63,448 nucleotides of DNA from JAWKNZ01 sp041391425 (GTDB taxonomy: Bacteria; Bdellovibrionota_B; Oligoflexia; Oligoflexales; JAWKNZ01): positions 1 through 63,448 of the forward strand of contig JAWKNZ010000019.1 of NCBI GenBank assembly GCA_041391425.1. The letters run 5' to 3'. The notes beneath the pieces were generated by a model that saw nothing but the letters and a program-made list of their open reading frames with translations, did no database searches and was not told the DNA's origin. Made by a program: the position numbers and the translations under genes. Of the stretch, positions 19,755-28,745 are shown piece by piece (within the stretch, counting starts at the first letter, position 1; the number at the start of each line of letters is the position of its first letter).

Positions 19755-22423
19755 ATGCATAAAGTCAGTAAGGCGCTCATTGGTCTTTTGAGTGGAAGTT
19801 TTTTTCTTCTATATGGGTGCCGCACGGCTGCTCCAACAGAATCTGAGGGTGAAGGCTTTTTAAAACGTCAAATTATTGATGGGTCAGCCACTGCATTAAG
19901 CAAAGTATTAGAGCGTACTGGTGCTAAAGTTTCTAAAACTAGAGAAGGGCGTTTTCTTGGTAAAGTAACGGAAAGCCAGGCTAAGCGCCGTGGGGGTGAA
20001 CAGGCTCTTAAACGTAATAAGACACCTTGGATTGATTGGGGGGCGTATTATGGATCTAGAGATGTAAAGGATGAAGGAAAGGATCAAAGAGGCTTTGCTA
20101 ATATTGTTAGCGGTGCAACTTCTGGTCATTATGGGTCGCTTCTCGATTTAGAGGTGCAAAGGGTTGAGCTTCTAAAATTTAATATGTACGACACAAATGG
20201 TGAGTATGATGATTACCGAAGCGGTAATGTGACAAAAAAGATATTTCCTAGTTTACAGGGCTTGGATTGTGGTGAGGAAAATGATTACGGCAATAAAAAA
20301 TGGTGGTTTAGAACTACAGATGGCCGTTGCAATGACATGCAAAACCCTAAGATGGGGATGGCTAATTTAGCGTTTCCTCGTAATGCCGATTTTATGGCTA
20401 CCTTTCCTGATATAGAGCGAGGAAATGGCCCGACAATAAAAAATGGGATAAAAGTTCACTACGCGCTTAATGATCCAGATCCTAAAAAGGTCAGTGATAT
20501 CCTTTTAAAAAGAGATGGCGCAAATCATGGGCAATATATCGGTGCACCTTTTTTTAACTTATTAGCTGCTTTCTGGATTCAGTTTCAGACCCACGATTGG
20601 TTTGATCATTCAAAAGATGGGATTAATAAACCTGGTTCTAAAATGCCGATTTATAATGATGGCTCTTTAATGGCTGACAGGTCAATTGAGAATCCGGAGC
20701 ATGACAAAATTCCAGGCACGAAACCTCCTAAAACCTTTCAAAATCAAGTGACTCCTTGGTGGGACTGCTCGCAGTTATATGGATGGAATCCTGATTCGTC
20801 AATGCGAGTGCGTGATCCCAACGATAGAGCTAAACTTAGGATCTTGGCAAATGGCCAATTGCCGCTGTTTGTTGATACAGATCCGGTTCAGCCTCGATAT
20901 GTAGGGCAAGAAGTTGCTGCGTTTCCTACTAACTGGTCCTTAGGTGTAGCGATGTTCCATACTATTTTTGTGAAGGAGCACAATACTTTTGTTGATAGGC
21001 TTAGAGTGTACATACGCACGCACCGTGACGAAAAAATAGGTGAGGGAGCGAAGATTACTTATGGACAGCTAACTGATGATGATATCTTTAATCTTGCTCG
21101 TTTGGTTGTGGTTGCAGAAGTTGCGAAGATCCATACTATCGAATGGACGACACAGCTTCTTTTAATCGCCCTTTGCATGATGCTATGAATGCTAACTGGC
21201 ATGGGTTATTTAGAAGCAATTGGGGTAAAGCTGTAACCAAATTTTTAGGGAAGTCTTTGCTTGCTTCAGAGAGTGAGAAGGGTCAGGACGCATGGGCTGC
21301 ATTAGCAGCAGCTCCTGGTATTGTTGGTAATCCTGGCGGGCCAGTGCAGTTTGGTTCCCCTTACGGGCTGCCCGAAGAGTTTACGACTGTTTATAGATTG
21401 CATCCCATGTTGCCAGACTTTTTACAAGTAAGGAATGATTTAAATAGACCGTATCATATTGAAAAAGTTATAAAGACCATCAACACGATACAGCAAAAGT
21501 CGCCTATAGCAATGAAAGAGTTTGGCGATATGACTAGGGTTATTTTGAGTATGGGTAATCAGCAATTGGGGCAGCTGGTTCTGAAAAATTACCCTGAATT
21601 TATCCGCAACCTTGAAATGACGCAACATAAGGAAATTGGCCTTGGCCCGATTGATCTTGCGGCTTTGGATGTTTTGCGGGACCGTGAAAGAGGCGTGCCT
21701 AGATATAATGAATTTAGAAGGCAAATTGGCCTTGCTGAGGTGCGGTATTTTTCGGATTTTGTTAATAAAGAAAATGTCGAGGACGCTGTTGCCTGCGTGG
21801 TGAAAAGTACTTCTGGATGTTCTGATCTGAACAAGGCTGTAAAGGGAATTTGGGATACTGACCATGATGTTACTGATCTTTTTAAAGAGCTTGTAAGTAC
21901 GAAAGACTCATGTGGTGGAGACAATGTTGCGGGTTGCAAAGCTGCATGGGATGCATTTGAATATCAGATGGACGTAGTTAAAGATTTAGCGGATGTTTAC
22001 GATCATGACTTAGAAAAGATCGATGCGATTCCTGGATATTTGGCTGAATATTCTAGGCCTCATGGTTTTGCAATTTCAGAAACACAGTTTCAAATCTTTA
22101 TTTTAAATGCATCGAGGCGGTTATTTAGTGACCGCTTTTTTACAAAGGATTTTAGACCGGGAGTTTATACTGATTTTGGTCATAGCTGGGTTGTTAATAA
22201 TGGTCCTAACAAAGGAGATGGTGGTATGTCTCCGTTGAAGGCGCTTTTGATCCGTAATTTTCCAGAGCTTAAAGCTACTTTGGCCGGCGTTGAAAATGTC
22301 TTTGATATCTGGAACCGTAAGCGAAGCGATTATTATTCGCTTAAATGGACTCCTCGGGATGCAAGGGATGATGGTTTTAACACCAAAAAGCTTTCCGAAT
22401 TGCACGAAAAGGCGAATGATTAA
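19755..22423 (+). pseudogene. Animal-type haem peroxidase lipoprotein, frameshifted
   Basis: A start at ATG 19755 (GGAGG upstream) gives a lipoprotein signal ending LLYGC. The first half (to about 21163) has FQTHDWFDH with the distal His, WWDCSQLYG, and FHTIFVKEHNTFVDRL with the E-H-N motif. It then reads KIHTIEWTTQLL and shifts at a short T run. The second half, open from 21143 to 22423, continues NRPLHDAMNANWHGLF and on to the C-terminal helices. Joined, the protein is about 890 residues, in the range of bacterial cyclooxygenase/peroxinectin-like peroxidases, which oxidise lipids or halides. A single T deletion near 21163 explains the break. No other damage is visible, so recent mutation or sequencing error are both possible. 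Confidence 0.88.
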
Positions 22424-22504
22424 GAGGAGGGCGAGGGTAAATCTATCTGTCTTTCTTAATATCTGATGTAGTAGTTGTAACTGATAGATCTGACTAGAGC
22501 GGAT

Positions 22505-24148
22505 CTATCTTTTTTTTGCCTTTATCGATTGTTGCATTTCTTCTAGAGCGGTTCCGGCATTGACTCTCCCATACCCGTAAGTGAGGCTAAACCCTGATCT
22601 GTCATAGTGTGCGAGCTCAGGAGAAATGCGCGAAGCAGTCCTTAGCAAAATCTCTTTCGCCTGTTTAGCATTCATGTTTGGTTCAAGAGAAAACATTAAA
22701 CCGAGAACCCCAGCTATAATAGGAGCTGCGCCAGATGTGCCACCAAAACTACTGGTGAATGCATCGTCGGATACGTCTGTTTCCCCTTCTCGAGGGTTGT
22801 AGCCTTCTGTACCAGTGACATCGGTTGTCGCAAGTCCAGGTAATAAATTTTCTTTGTCTTTTGTCGGTGCTAATATTTCCATGCAGGGACCCCAGCCAGA
22901 TTCTTGTACTTTTTTGTCTTGTGCATTAGAAGCACTGACGGCAATGACAGATGGCAAAGATGAGATATCCAAGTCGTCTGTGGCGCAATTATTGCGATCG
23001 CTATTAGTCATGCTAAATACTATAGAAGTTCCCAGGCCGTTCCTGCCGTTATTGGCAGTATCGTCGATAGCATCGATGATGGCATCCATACCTGGTACTC
23101 CTAAGGGATATCCCCAGCTGTTGCTGATCACCTGTACTGAAAAACTTTTTGCATAGCGAAAAGCTTCTGCGGTATCAAAAAGACTTCTTCCCATGGTAAT
23201 TGGGAGGATTTTACATTTAGGGCATACTCCGGTGACTCCGTGGTCGTTTACTCTGGCGCCGGCAAGCCCCGCAACTGCAGTGCCGTGGGATGAGTTGCTA
23301 TGTTCGGCAGTATTTGTGGCAAAATTCCAGCCGGAGACATCATCGATAAAGCCGTTCATATCATCATCAATATTATTGTTTGGTATCTCGCTCCTATTTT
23401 TGAACCAAGCTTTCTCTAAATCTACATGTGAGCTTTCAAACCCCCCGTCAATAATAGCAATGATACTATCACTGGCACCGGCAGTGACGTCCCACGCTTT
23501 TCTTGCATCGATATCTGCACCGGCATTTCCGTGCTGTTCTCCAGTATTTTCTAAATGCCATTGGAGGGTAAAATAAGGTTCTAGGGTAGGGGAGCTCTGG
23601 CGCATTTCTAGCGGAATCCAAAAGTTGGGATGCGCATAAATAATATTTTTGTCTAACGATAGCTTATTGGCAAGTGAAATGACTACTTCAGGTGTCGTGG
23701 CTTTAATTAAGTGCACATTCTCATCAAATTTGCTTTTTTTGCTGGAGATAGCGTTTGGAATTTTTTTTATGTTCAATAGTATCTTTGTTGATTTAGTGCG
23801 TATGATGAGCTCATTACTTAGTATACCGATGGCGTGGTGCATGCGGTTAAACCAGATGGGGATTCCAACAATGTTATATTCATGTATATTTTTTCTTGCA
23901 GCCGCATTAATTATGACTAAACCAAGTTTAGAAAGTTGGGCGTCCTCGTATGGAAATTTAGTTGAAAATGTGACGTCAGATTTTGAATTTGAAATTTTTC
24001 TTACTGCGATATAGCCAGGAAGGGGTTCGATTTTGAAGAAGGTCTTCTTAGAGTAAAAACCATAAGGTTTTTGAATTCTTGCTTGAGAGATGGTGTCTGC
24101 TAGAAAAAGAGAAGTAAAAATTAAAAAGATTTTTTTTGCAGATAACAC
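22505..24148 (-). CDS. Secreted subtilisin-like serine protease (S8)
   Basis: 547 residues from a GTG start with AGGAG six bases upstream. There is a signal peptide (IFLIFTSLFLADTISQA), a propeptide of about 160 residues, then the S8 domain with the triad Asp in SIIAIIDGGFESSHVDL, His in SSHGTAVAGLAG and Ser in GGTSGAAPIIAGV; the oxyanion Asn lies in ISNSWGYP. Cysteines (CPKCKILP, NNCATDD, GPCMEI) suggest disulphides in the mature enzyme. It is probably exported to the periplasm or outside. It converges with the peroxidase gene and lies 60 bp upstream of ccoG's stop, but is not obviously part of the cco operon. Confidence 0.93.
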   Translation of the reverse strand: MLSAKKIFLIFTSLFLADTISQARIQKPYGFYSKKTFFKIEPLPGYIAVRKISNSKSDVTFSTKFPYEDAQLSKLGLVIINAAARKNIHEYNIVGIPIWFNRMHHAIGILSNELIIRTKSTKILLNIKKIPNAISSKKSKFDENVHLIKATTPEVVISLANKLSLDKNIIYAHPNFWIPLEMRQSSPTLEPYFTLQWHLENTGEQHGNAGADIDARKAWDVTAGASDSIIAIIDGGFESSHVDLEKAWFKNRSEIPNNNIDDDMNGFIDDVSGWNFATNTAEHSNSSHGTAVAGLAGARVNDHGVTGVCPKCKILPITMGRSLFDTAEAFRYAKSFSVQVISNSWGYPLGVPGMDAIIDAIDDTANNGRNGLGTSIVFSMTNSDRNNCATDDLDISSLPSVIAVSASNAQDKKVQESGWGPCMEILAPTKDKENLLPGLATTDVTGTEGYNPREGETDVSDDAFTSSFGGTSGAAPIIAGVLGLMFSLEPNMNAKQAKEILLRTASRISPELAHYDRSGFSLTYGYGRVNAGTALEEMQQSIKAKKR

Positions 24149-24211
24149 TGGTACTCCTGTCTAAATATTTCTCAGTCAGGATCTTTATCAATCTAGGATT
24201 TGTCAATATCT

Positions 24212-25597
24212 TTATTTAGGACCGATGTAAGTGACGGTTTTTGTATCTGATACACTCTGATTGATAGTTGAAAAATTAATCTTAATGGTTCCAGATAGCT
24301 TGCCAGAATTTGCAAAGAGCTTTTTAGGTAACTTGATGAAAAAATGGATTTTCTTGTGCTGTCCAGATGCAACTGTTAATGGAATTTCTGGCGCAATAAT
24401 ATTACCGTTATCTGTACTTAGCTTTGTTATGGTCATCAATTCTTGAGATTGGTTTGTTATACTGGCTTTAAAATGGTTGATGACTGTTTCACCACTTACG
24501 GTGTAGGGTGATTCGATGGCTCTTATAATCTCAATGTTTAGAGCTTTTCTATTAAATAAAATAGTGGCAAAAGATATTAATACTACCAATATCAGGCCAA
24601 AGTAGATTGAATTTTTTTTGGTCAGGATTTCCTTAAATTTCTTTTCTTTTCCTGTCGCAGTAGCATATTTTATGAGGTTTGGAGGCCTTTTTAAATTGCT
24701 CATTACGTCATTACAGACATCAATACAAGCAGTGCATGCGATGCACTCCATTTGTAAGCCTTTTCTGATATCGATGCCAGTAGGACAGACCTGGACACAC
24801 CGATAACAATTGATGCAGTCTCCTAGTTCTTTGGCTCCTGATCCTCTTCTTGGTTCGCCTCTAGGCTCATCGTAAACAATGGCCATAGATGTTTTATCCA
24901 TAAGTACTGATTGGAATCGGCCATATGGGCACATGATTAGACAAAACTGTTCCCTAAACCATGCAAAATCGAATAGTAGGACTATGGTCAATGACTGTAC
25001 AAATATAAAAAGGGGCCAATGTTCTGTAGGTGGTGCCAAAGTGATCCAGACTAATTTTTCGGCGCCTACAAAATAGGCTGTGAAACTGTGGGCTATATGG
25101 GCGCTTATGATGATAAACAATATCCATTTTACTGTTTTTTTTGTGATCTTATTTAGATTCCAAGGCGATCGATCTAACTTTTGACGTTTTATATGATTCC
25201 CTTCGATCCATTGCTCTATGCGCCTATAGAAAAAATCGATGAAGACTGTTTGAGGACATCCCCATCCGCACCAAAACCGGCCCCAGATATTGGTGACTAA
25301 GACAATGGTAAGTGCAGCTAAAATTAGAGGGAAGAATACTAGAGGGCCATCGTGTGCCCAGTAAGTGCTACCGAAAAGTATAAATTTTCTTTCAATGATA
25401 TCGAGTAGTATGGTCTGTTTTCCTTGAAATTTAGTCCAAGGCAAGACGAGAAAGATAAGAATTAAAATAAAATATGAAATTGTCCGTCGTGTCCGGTATC
25501 TACCCTTGACTGTTGCAGGATAGATTTTTAGTCTTTTACCTGTTTCATCGAAGGTAGAAGGGCGCTCTTCTGGAAGGTCTTTTGGGTTCCACCTCAA
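24212..25597 (-). CDS. ccoG: CcoG (FixG/RdxA) cbb3 oxidase assembly ferredoxin
   Basis: 461 residues with five to six membrane helices and two [4Fe-4S] motifs, CINCYRCVQVCPTGIDIRKG and CIACTACIDVCNDVM, near residues 260-300. A C-terminal periplasmic IgG-like domain follows. CcoG helps copper delivery to cbb3 oxidase, acting as a cupric reductase. The TTG start overlaps the ccoP stop (TTGA), so the genes are translationally coupled. Last gene of the cco operon. Confidence 0.95.
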   Translation of the reverse strand: MRWNPKDLPEERPSTFDETGKRLKIYPATVKGRYRTRRTISYFILILIFLVLPWTKFQGKQTILLDIIERKFILFGSTYWAHDGPLVFFPLILAALTIVLVTNIWGRFWCGWGCPQTVFIDFFYRRIEQWIEGNHIKRQKLDRSPWNLNKITKKTVKWILFIIISAHIAHSFTAYFVGAEKLVWITLAPPTEHWPLFIFVQSLTIVLLFDFAWFREQFCLIMCPYGRFQSVLMDKTSMAIVYDEPRGEPRRGSGAKELGDCINCYRCVQVCPTGIDIRKGLQMECIACTACIDVCNDVMSNLKRPPNLIKYATATGKEKKFKEILTKKNSIYFGLILVVLISFATILFNRKALNIEIIRAIESPYTVSGETVINHFKASITNQSQELMTITKLSTDNGNIIAPEIPLTVASGQHKKIHFFIKLPKKLFANSGKLSGTIKINFSTINQSVSDTKTVTYIGPK

Positions 25598-26196
25598 TCC
25601 GTATTAACCTCAGTTCCTTGTGGTTCTTTGGGATTTGGGGGTGAGCTTCCTTGGATTGAAATTAGAAAAGCCGCCAAATATGGTTGCTCTTTGTTAGGTA
25701 TCATATTTTTCCACGCAGGCATGCCTTTTAATGGAAAACCTTCGCGGATAGCTTCGAGAACTCCTTTGAAATCTCCTTTTGAATGTAGCCAGTATTTATC
25801 AGTTAAGTTTGGACCAATAAGGCCTTCGCCTAGTTGACCATGGCAAGGAGCGCACATGGCAATAAAATGTTCTTTACCCTTTGCAAGAACATTTGGGTCT
25901 GCAAGCAATTTAGCCTCGTCCACTTTATCGATCGTTTCATCGGAGTTATTTGATTCGTTTGTCTGCTCTTGAAGGTTCATAAGCTCCGTCATTGAATCAG
26001 ATAGATAGTCATCGCTTGAGGGGCCGTCCAAGACTTCATAGTATGCCAGGTATGCAGCTGCAAAAATGATGGTGATAAAAAAAGTAAAAAGCCACCATCT
26101 AGGAAGAGGGTTATCTAGTTCTTCTATGCCATCATAATTATGTGGTAATGGTTTTTGGCTTATATCGTTGCTTTCCGCTTTATTTGTCATGATCAT
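25594..26196 (-). CDS. ccoP: CcoP-like cytochrome c subunit with a single haem
   Basis: 200 residues: a short N-terminal region, one membrane helix (WWLFTFFITIIFAAAYLAYY), and one c-type haem site, CAPCHG, near residue 114, with a Met ligand probably in KGMPAW. Standard CcoP has about 300 residues and two haems, so one cytochrome domain is missing here. No frameshift is visible, so this is likely the native form. Start ATG 26196 overlaps the ccoQ stop (or ATG 26190). Confidence 0.88.
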   Translation of the reverse strand: MIMTNKAESNDISQKPLPHNYDGIEELDNPLPRWWLFTFFITIIFAAAYLAYYEVLDGPSSDDYLSDSMTELMNLQEQTNESNNSDETIDKVDEAKLLADPNVLAKGKEHFIAMCAPCHGQLGEGLIGPNLTDKYWLHSKGDFKGVLEAIREGFPLKGMPAWKNMIPNKEQPYLAAFLISIQGSSPPNPKEPQGTEVNTD

Positions 26197-26366
26197 CCAT
26201 CCTTAGCTGATAGCTCAAGAGGCAGAGAAGCCATTTTATCATAATGGTCTTGCCGTGATTTCTTTAGCGCCCAAATGAGGATCCCCAGAAATGTTGAAAA
26301 AAATAATAGAAATGCGGTAAGGATCAATTCAGGGTGATTAAATAAGCTGAGTGCTTCTTGTTTCAT
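26193..26366 (-). CDS. ccoQ: CcoQ small membrane subunit
   Basis: 57 residues, easily missed because of its size. It starts MKQEALSLFNHPELI, then one membrane helix (TAFLLFFSTFLGILIWAL), then a charged tail. ATG overlaps the fused ccoN stop by one base (TAATG) and its TGA overlaps the ccoP ATG. Position between ccoN/O and ccoP and the single-helix layout fit CcoQ/FixQ, which stabilises the cbb3 complex. Confidence 0.85.
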   Translation of the reverse strand: MKQEALSLFNHPELILTAFLLFFSTFLGILIWALKKSRQDHYDKMASLPLELSAKDG

Positions 26367-28531
26367 TAATTACCGCCCTCCTTTTCAATGCTATTTTCAC
26401 TTGCTTCTTCTGATTTAATCTGTTTTTGGCCCAATGCTTGTAAGTAAGCGATGATGGCGATAATTTCTTTTTGTTCTAAACTATCAATAGCAACACCTTG
26501 TTTATTTAAATCTTCGGCTATAACTCTTGCCTCTTCCTCAGCAATTCGATCAGCATCAGCGACTTCTTGCTCACTATAAGGAACTCCAAGGGACTTCATA
26601 ACTGAAAACTTTCTTCGTAAAGAATAGAAATCTATAGTATTTTCGGCTAGCCATGAGTAGTTTGGCATAATGGAGGCTTGAACTACATCTCTAGGATTCA
26701 CCATATGGCGGTAATGCCATAAGTTGGGATATTTCTTCCCAACCCGTGCTAAGTCGGGTCCGGTTCTTTTAGAGCCCCACTGGTAGGGCCTGTTGTACAT
26801 AGACTCTTCAATGGTAGAAGCGGGTCCAAAACGCAGGACGTCTGATGGTAGTTTTCTAATCATTTGGGAGTGGCATGTATAGCACCCTTCTCTGATGTAG
26901 ATGTCTCTGCCTGCAAGCTCTAAAGGTGTGAATGGTTCAACCTTTTTTTCCGGTTGAATATAATCTTGCATAGATAGTGTTGGAATGATTTCGATGACTG
27001 AACCAACAGCAATTGCAATAAAAGCCAGGATGCTAAATGTAAGCGCCAGCCCTTCGAGTTTTCTGTGGCCTTGTTCGTGACTTTTTTCTTTTGCATGGCG
27101 TTCTTCAAAGGCTGCTGGAATCTTGACTTGCTGGACACCTGTTTTGCTAGATTTGATGGTCTTAGCAAGGTTATAAAGCATAAGTAAATTGCCGATGATA
27201 AATAAAAATCCACCAAAAGCACGCACGTAATAAAGCGGAATAATTTTGCTAACGGTCTCGACGAAATCTGGATAAACTAATTGACCATTGCTATCGATAG
27301 CCATCCACATAAGGCCTTGTGTGATTCCAGAGGCTCCCATTGAAATATAGTAGATAAGAATACCTAAAAAGCCGATCCAGAAGTGGTTATTGGCTAATCG
27401 CTTACTATAGAGTTTTGTGCCAAAGAGTTGGGGCACCAGGTAATACATCATTCCAAATGTTAGAAAGCCATTCCAGCCAAGGGCGCCGCCATGAACATGG
27501 GCTATGATCCAATCAGTATAATGTCCTAAAGCACTGACTGATTTTATCGAAAGAAGTGGACCTTCGAATGTCGCCATCCCGTAAAAGGTTAATGCGGCAA
27601 CCATAAACTTTATAATGGGTTCTGTCCTGAGAAGGTGCCACGCTCCGCGAAGGGTTAGCAGGCCATTTATCATTCCACCCCAGCTGGGGGCCCAGAGCAT
27701 AAGGCTAAAAACCATTCCTAGGTTTTGGGCCCAATCGGGTAATGAGGTATTCAGCAAGTGGTGTGGGCCAGCCCAGATATAAATAAATATCAGAGCCCAA
27801 AAATGAATAATTGAAAGCCGATACGAATAAACCGGACGGTTGGCTGCTTTTGGAATGTAGTAATACATAAGGCCCAAAAACGGTGTGGTAAGGAAGAAAG
27901 CGACGGCATTGTGACCATACCACCATTGAACCATAGCATCTTGAATACCGGCATAGACAGGGTAGCTTTTGAAGAAACTGACAGGAATTTCTATGGAATT
28001 GAAAATATGTAAAACGGCCACTGTTATTATGGTTGCGATGTAAAACCAAAGGGCAACATACATATGCTTTTCTTTGCGGCGGGCGAGGGTCCCGAAGAAG
28101 TTTATCGCAAAAACCACCCAAATAAGTGTTATGGCTATATCAAGGGGCCATTCGAGTTCAGCATACTCTTTGCTTTGAGAAAATCCTAGGGGAAGGGTGA
28201 TAGCGGCGGCGACTATGATAGCTTGCCAGCCAAAAAAATGTATTTTTGATAATGCGTCCGAAAACATGCGTGCTTTGCAGAGTCTTTGTGTTGAGTGATA
28301 AATTCCGGCAAAAATGGCGTTACCAGCAAAAGCAAATATTGCAGCATTCGTATGAAGGGGGCGGAGTCTGCCAAATGTGAGCCATTCTAAGTTGAAGTTA
28401 AGCTGCCAAAAGCCCAGTTGAAGTGCTACCATAAGCCCGGCAAGAAAAGCTATAATCCCCCATACCATTGTCGCATATAAGAACCATTTAACAGTAATAT
28501 CGTCGTAATAATTTTGCTTATTTTGTACCAT
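26366..28531 (-). CDS. ccoN: Fused CcoN-CcoO cbb3 cytochrome oxidase
   Basis: 721 residues. Residues 1-460 are the haem-copper oxidase subunit I with 12 helices: RPLHTNAAIFAF (haem b His), WWYGHNAVAF (CuB His) and AGPHHLL, IIAHVHGGALGW (haem ligands). A linker leads to the CcoO part with one c-type haem, CYTCHSQMIR near residue 545, and a conserved NPRDVV-x-SIMPNY with the Met ligand. In most bacteria these are separate proteins. The fusion puts the catalytic subunit and the first cytochrome in one chain. High-affinity oxygen reduction for microaerobic respiration. Confidence 0.96.
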   Translation of the reverse strand: MVQNKQNYYDDITVKWFLYATMVWGIIAFLAGLMVALQLGFWQLNFNLEWLTFGRLRPLHTNAAIFAFAGNAIFAGIYHSTQRLCKARMFSDALSKIHFFGWQAIIVAAAITLPLGFSQSKEYAELEWPLDIAITLIWVVFAINFFGTLARRKEKHMYVALWFYIATIITVAVLHIFNSIEIPVSFFKSYPVYAGIQDAMVQWWYGHNAVAFFLTTPFLGLMYYYIPKAANRPVYSYRLSIIHFWALIFIYIWAGPHHLLNTSLPDWAQNLGMVFSLMLWAPSWGGMINGLLTLRGAWHLLRTEPIIKFMVAALTFYGMATFEGPLLSIKSVSALGHYTDWIIAHVHGGALGWNGFLTFGMMYYLVPQLFGTKLYSKRLANNHFWIGFLGILIYYISMGASGITQGLMWMAIDSNGQLVYPDFVETVSKIIPLYYVRAFGGFLFIIGNLLMLYNLAKTIKSSKTGVQQVKIPAAFEERHAKEKSHEQGHRKLEGLALTFSILAFIAIAVGSVIEIIPTLSMQDYIQPEKKVEPFTPLELAGRDIYIREGCYTCHSQMIRKLPSDVLRFGPASTIEESMYNRPYQWGSKRTGPDLARVGKKYPNLWHYRHMVNPRDVVQASIMPNYSWLAENTIDFYSLRRKFSVMKSLGVPYSEQEVADADRIAEEEARVIAEDLNKQGVAIDSLEQKEIIAIIAYLQALGQKQIKSEEASENSIEKEGGN

Positions 28532-28593
28532 TTTTTTGCCCGCAGTTTTTACTTTTGCTTAATATCTTTTCTAATGGAGAAAGCTACGCCACC

Positions 28594-28740
28594 TTACTCC
28601 TGTTCATCATCGAGCAGAATGATATGGGCGGGAGTTTCTAAGTCCTTAAATTGTTCATCCTTAGTAGCTACTATAAAAGCTATTACAAAAAAAGTCACTA
28701 ATAATAATGTGATAGGGATTGTCATTATCAATATTGCCAT
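28594..28740 (-). CDS. ccoS: CcoS cbb3 maturation protein
   Basis: 48 residues: one membrane helix (ITLLLVTFFVIAFIVA) followed by EQFKDLETPAHIILLDDEQ, matching the conserved CcoS tail QFDDLETPA-x-x-IL-x-DD. Stop TAA at 28594, ATG at 28740, 5 bp after the ccoI stop. CcoS is needed to insert copper and haem into CcoN. Confidence 0.9.
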   Translation of the reverse strand: MAILIMTIPITLLLVTFFVIAFIVATKDEQFKDLETPAHIILLDDEQE

Positions 28741-28745
28741 TAGTG

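Noticed and set aside
19755..22423. Programmed frameshift in the peroxidase
   Set aside because: The site is a plain T4 run without a slippery heptamer or downstream structure that I can see.
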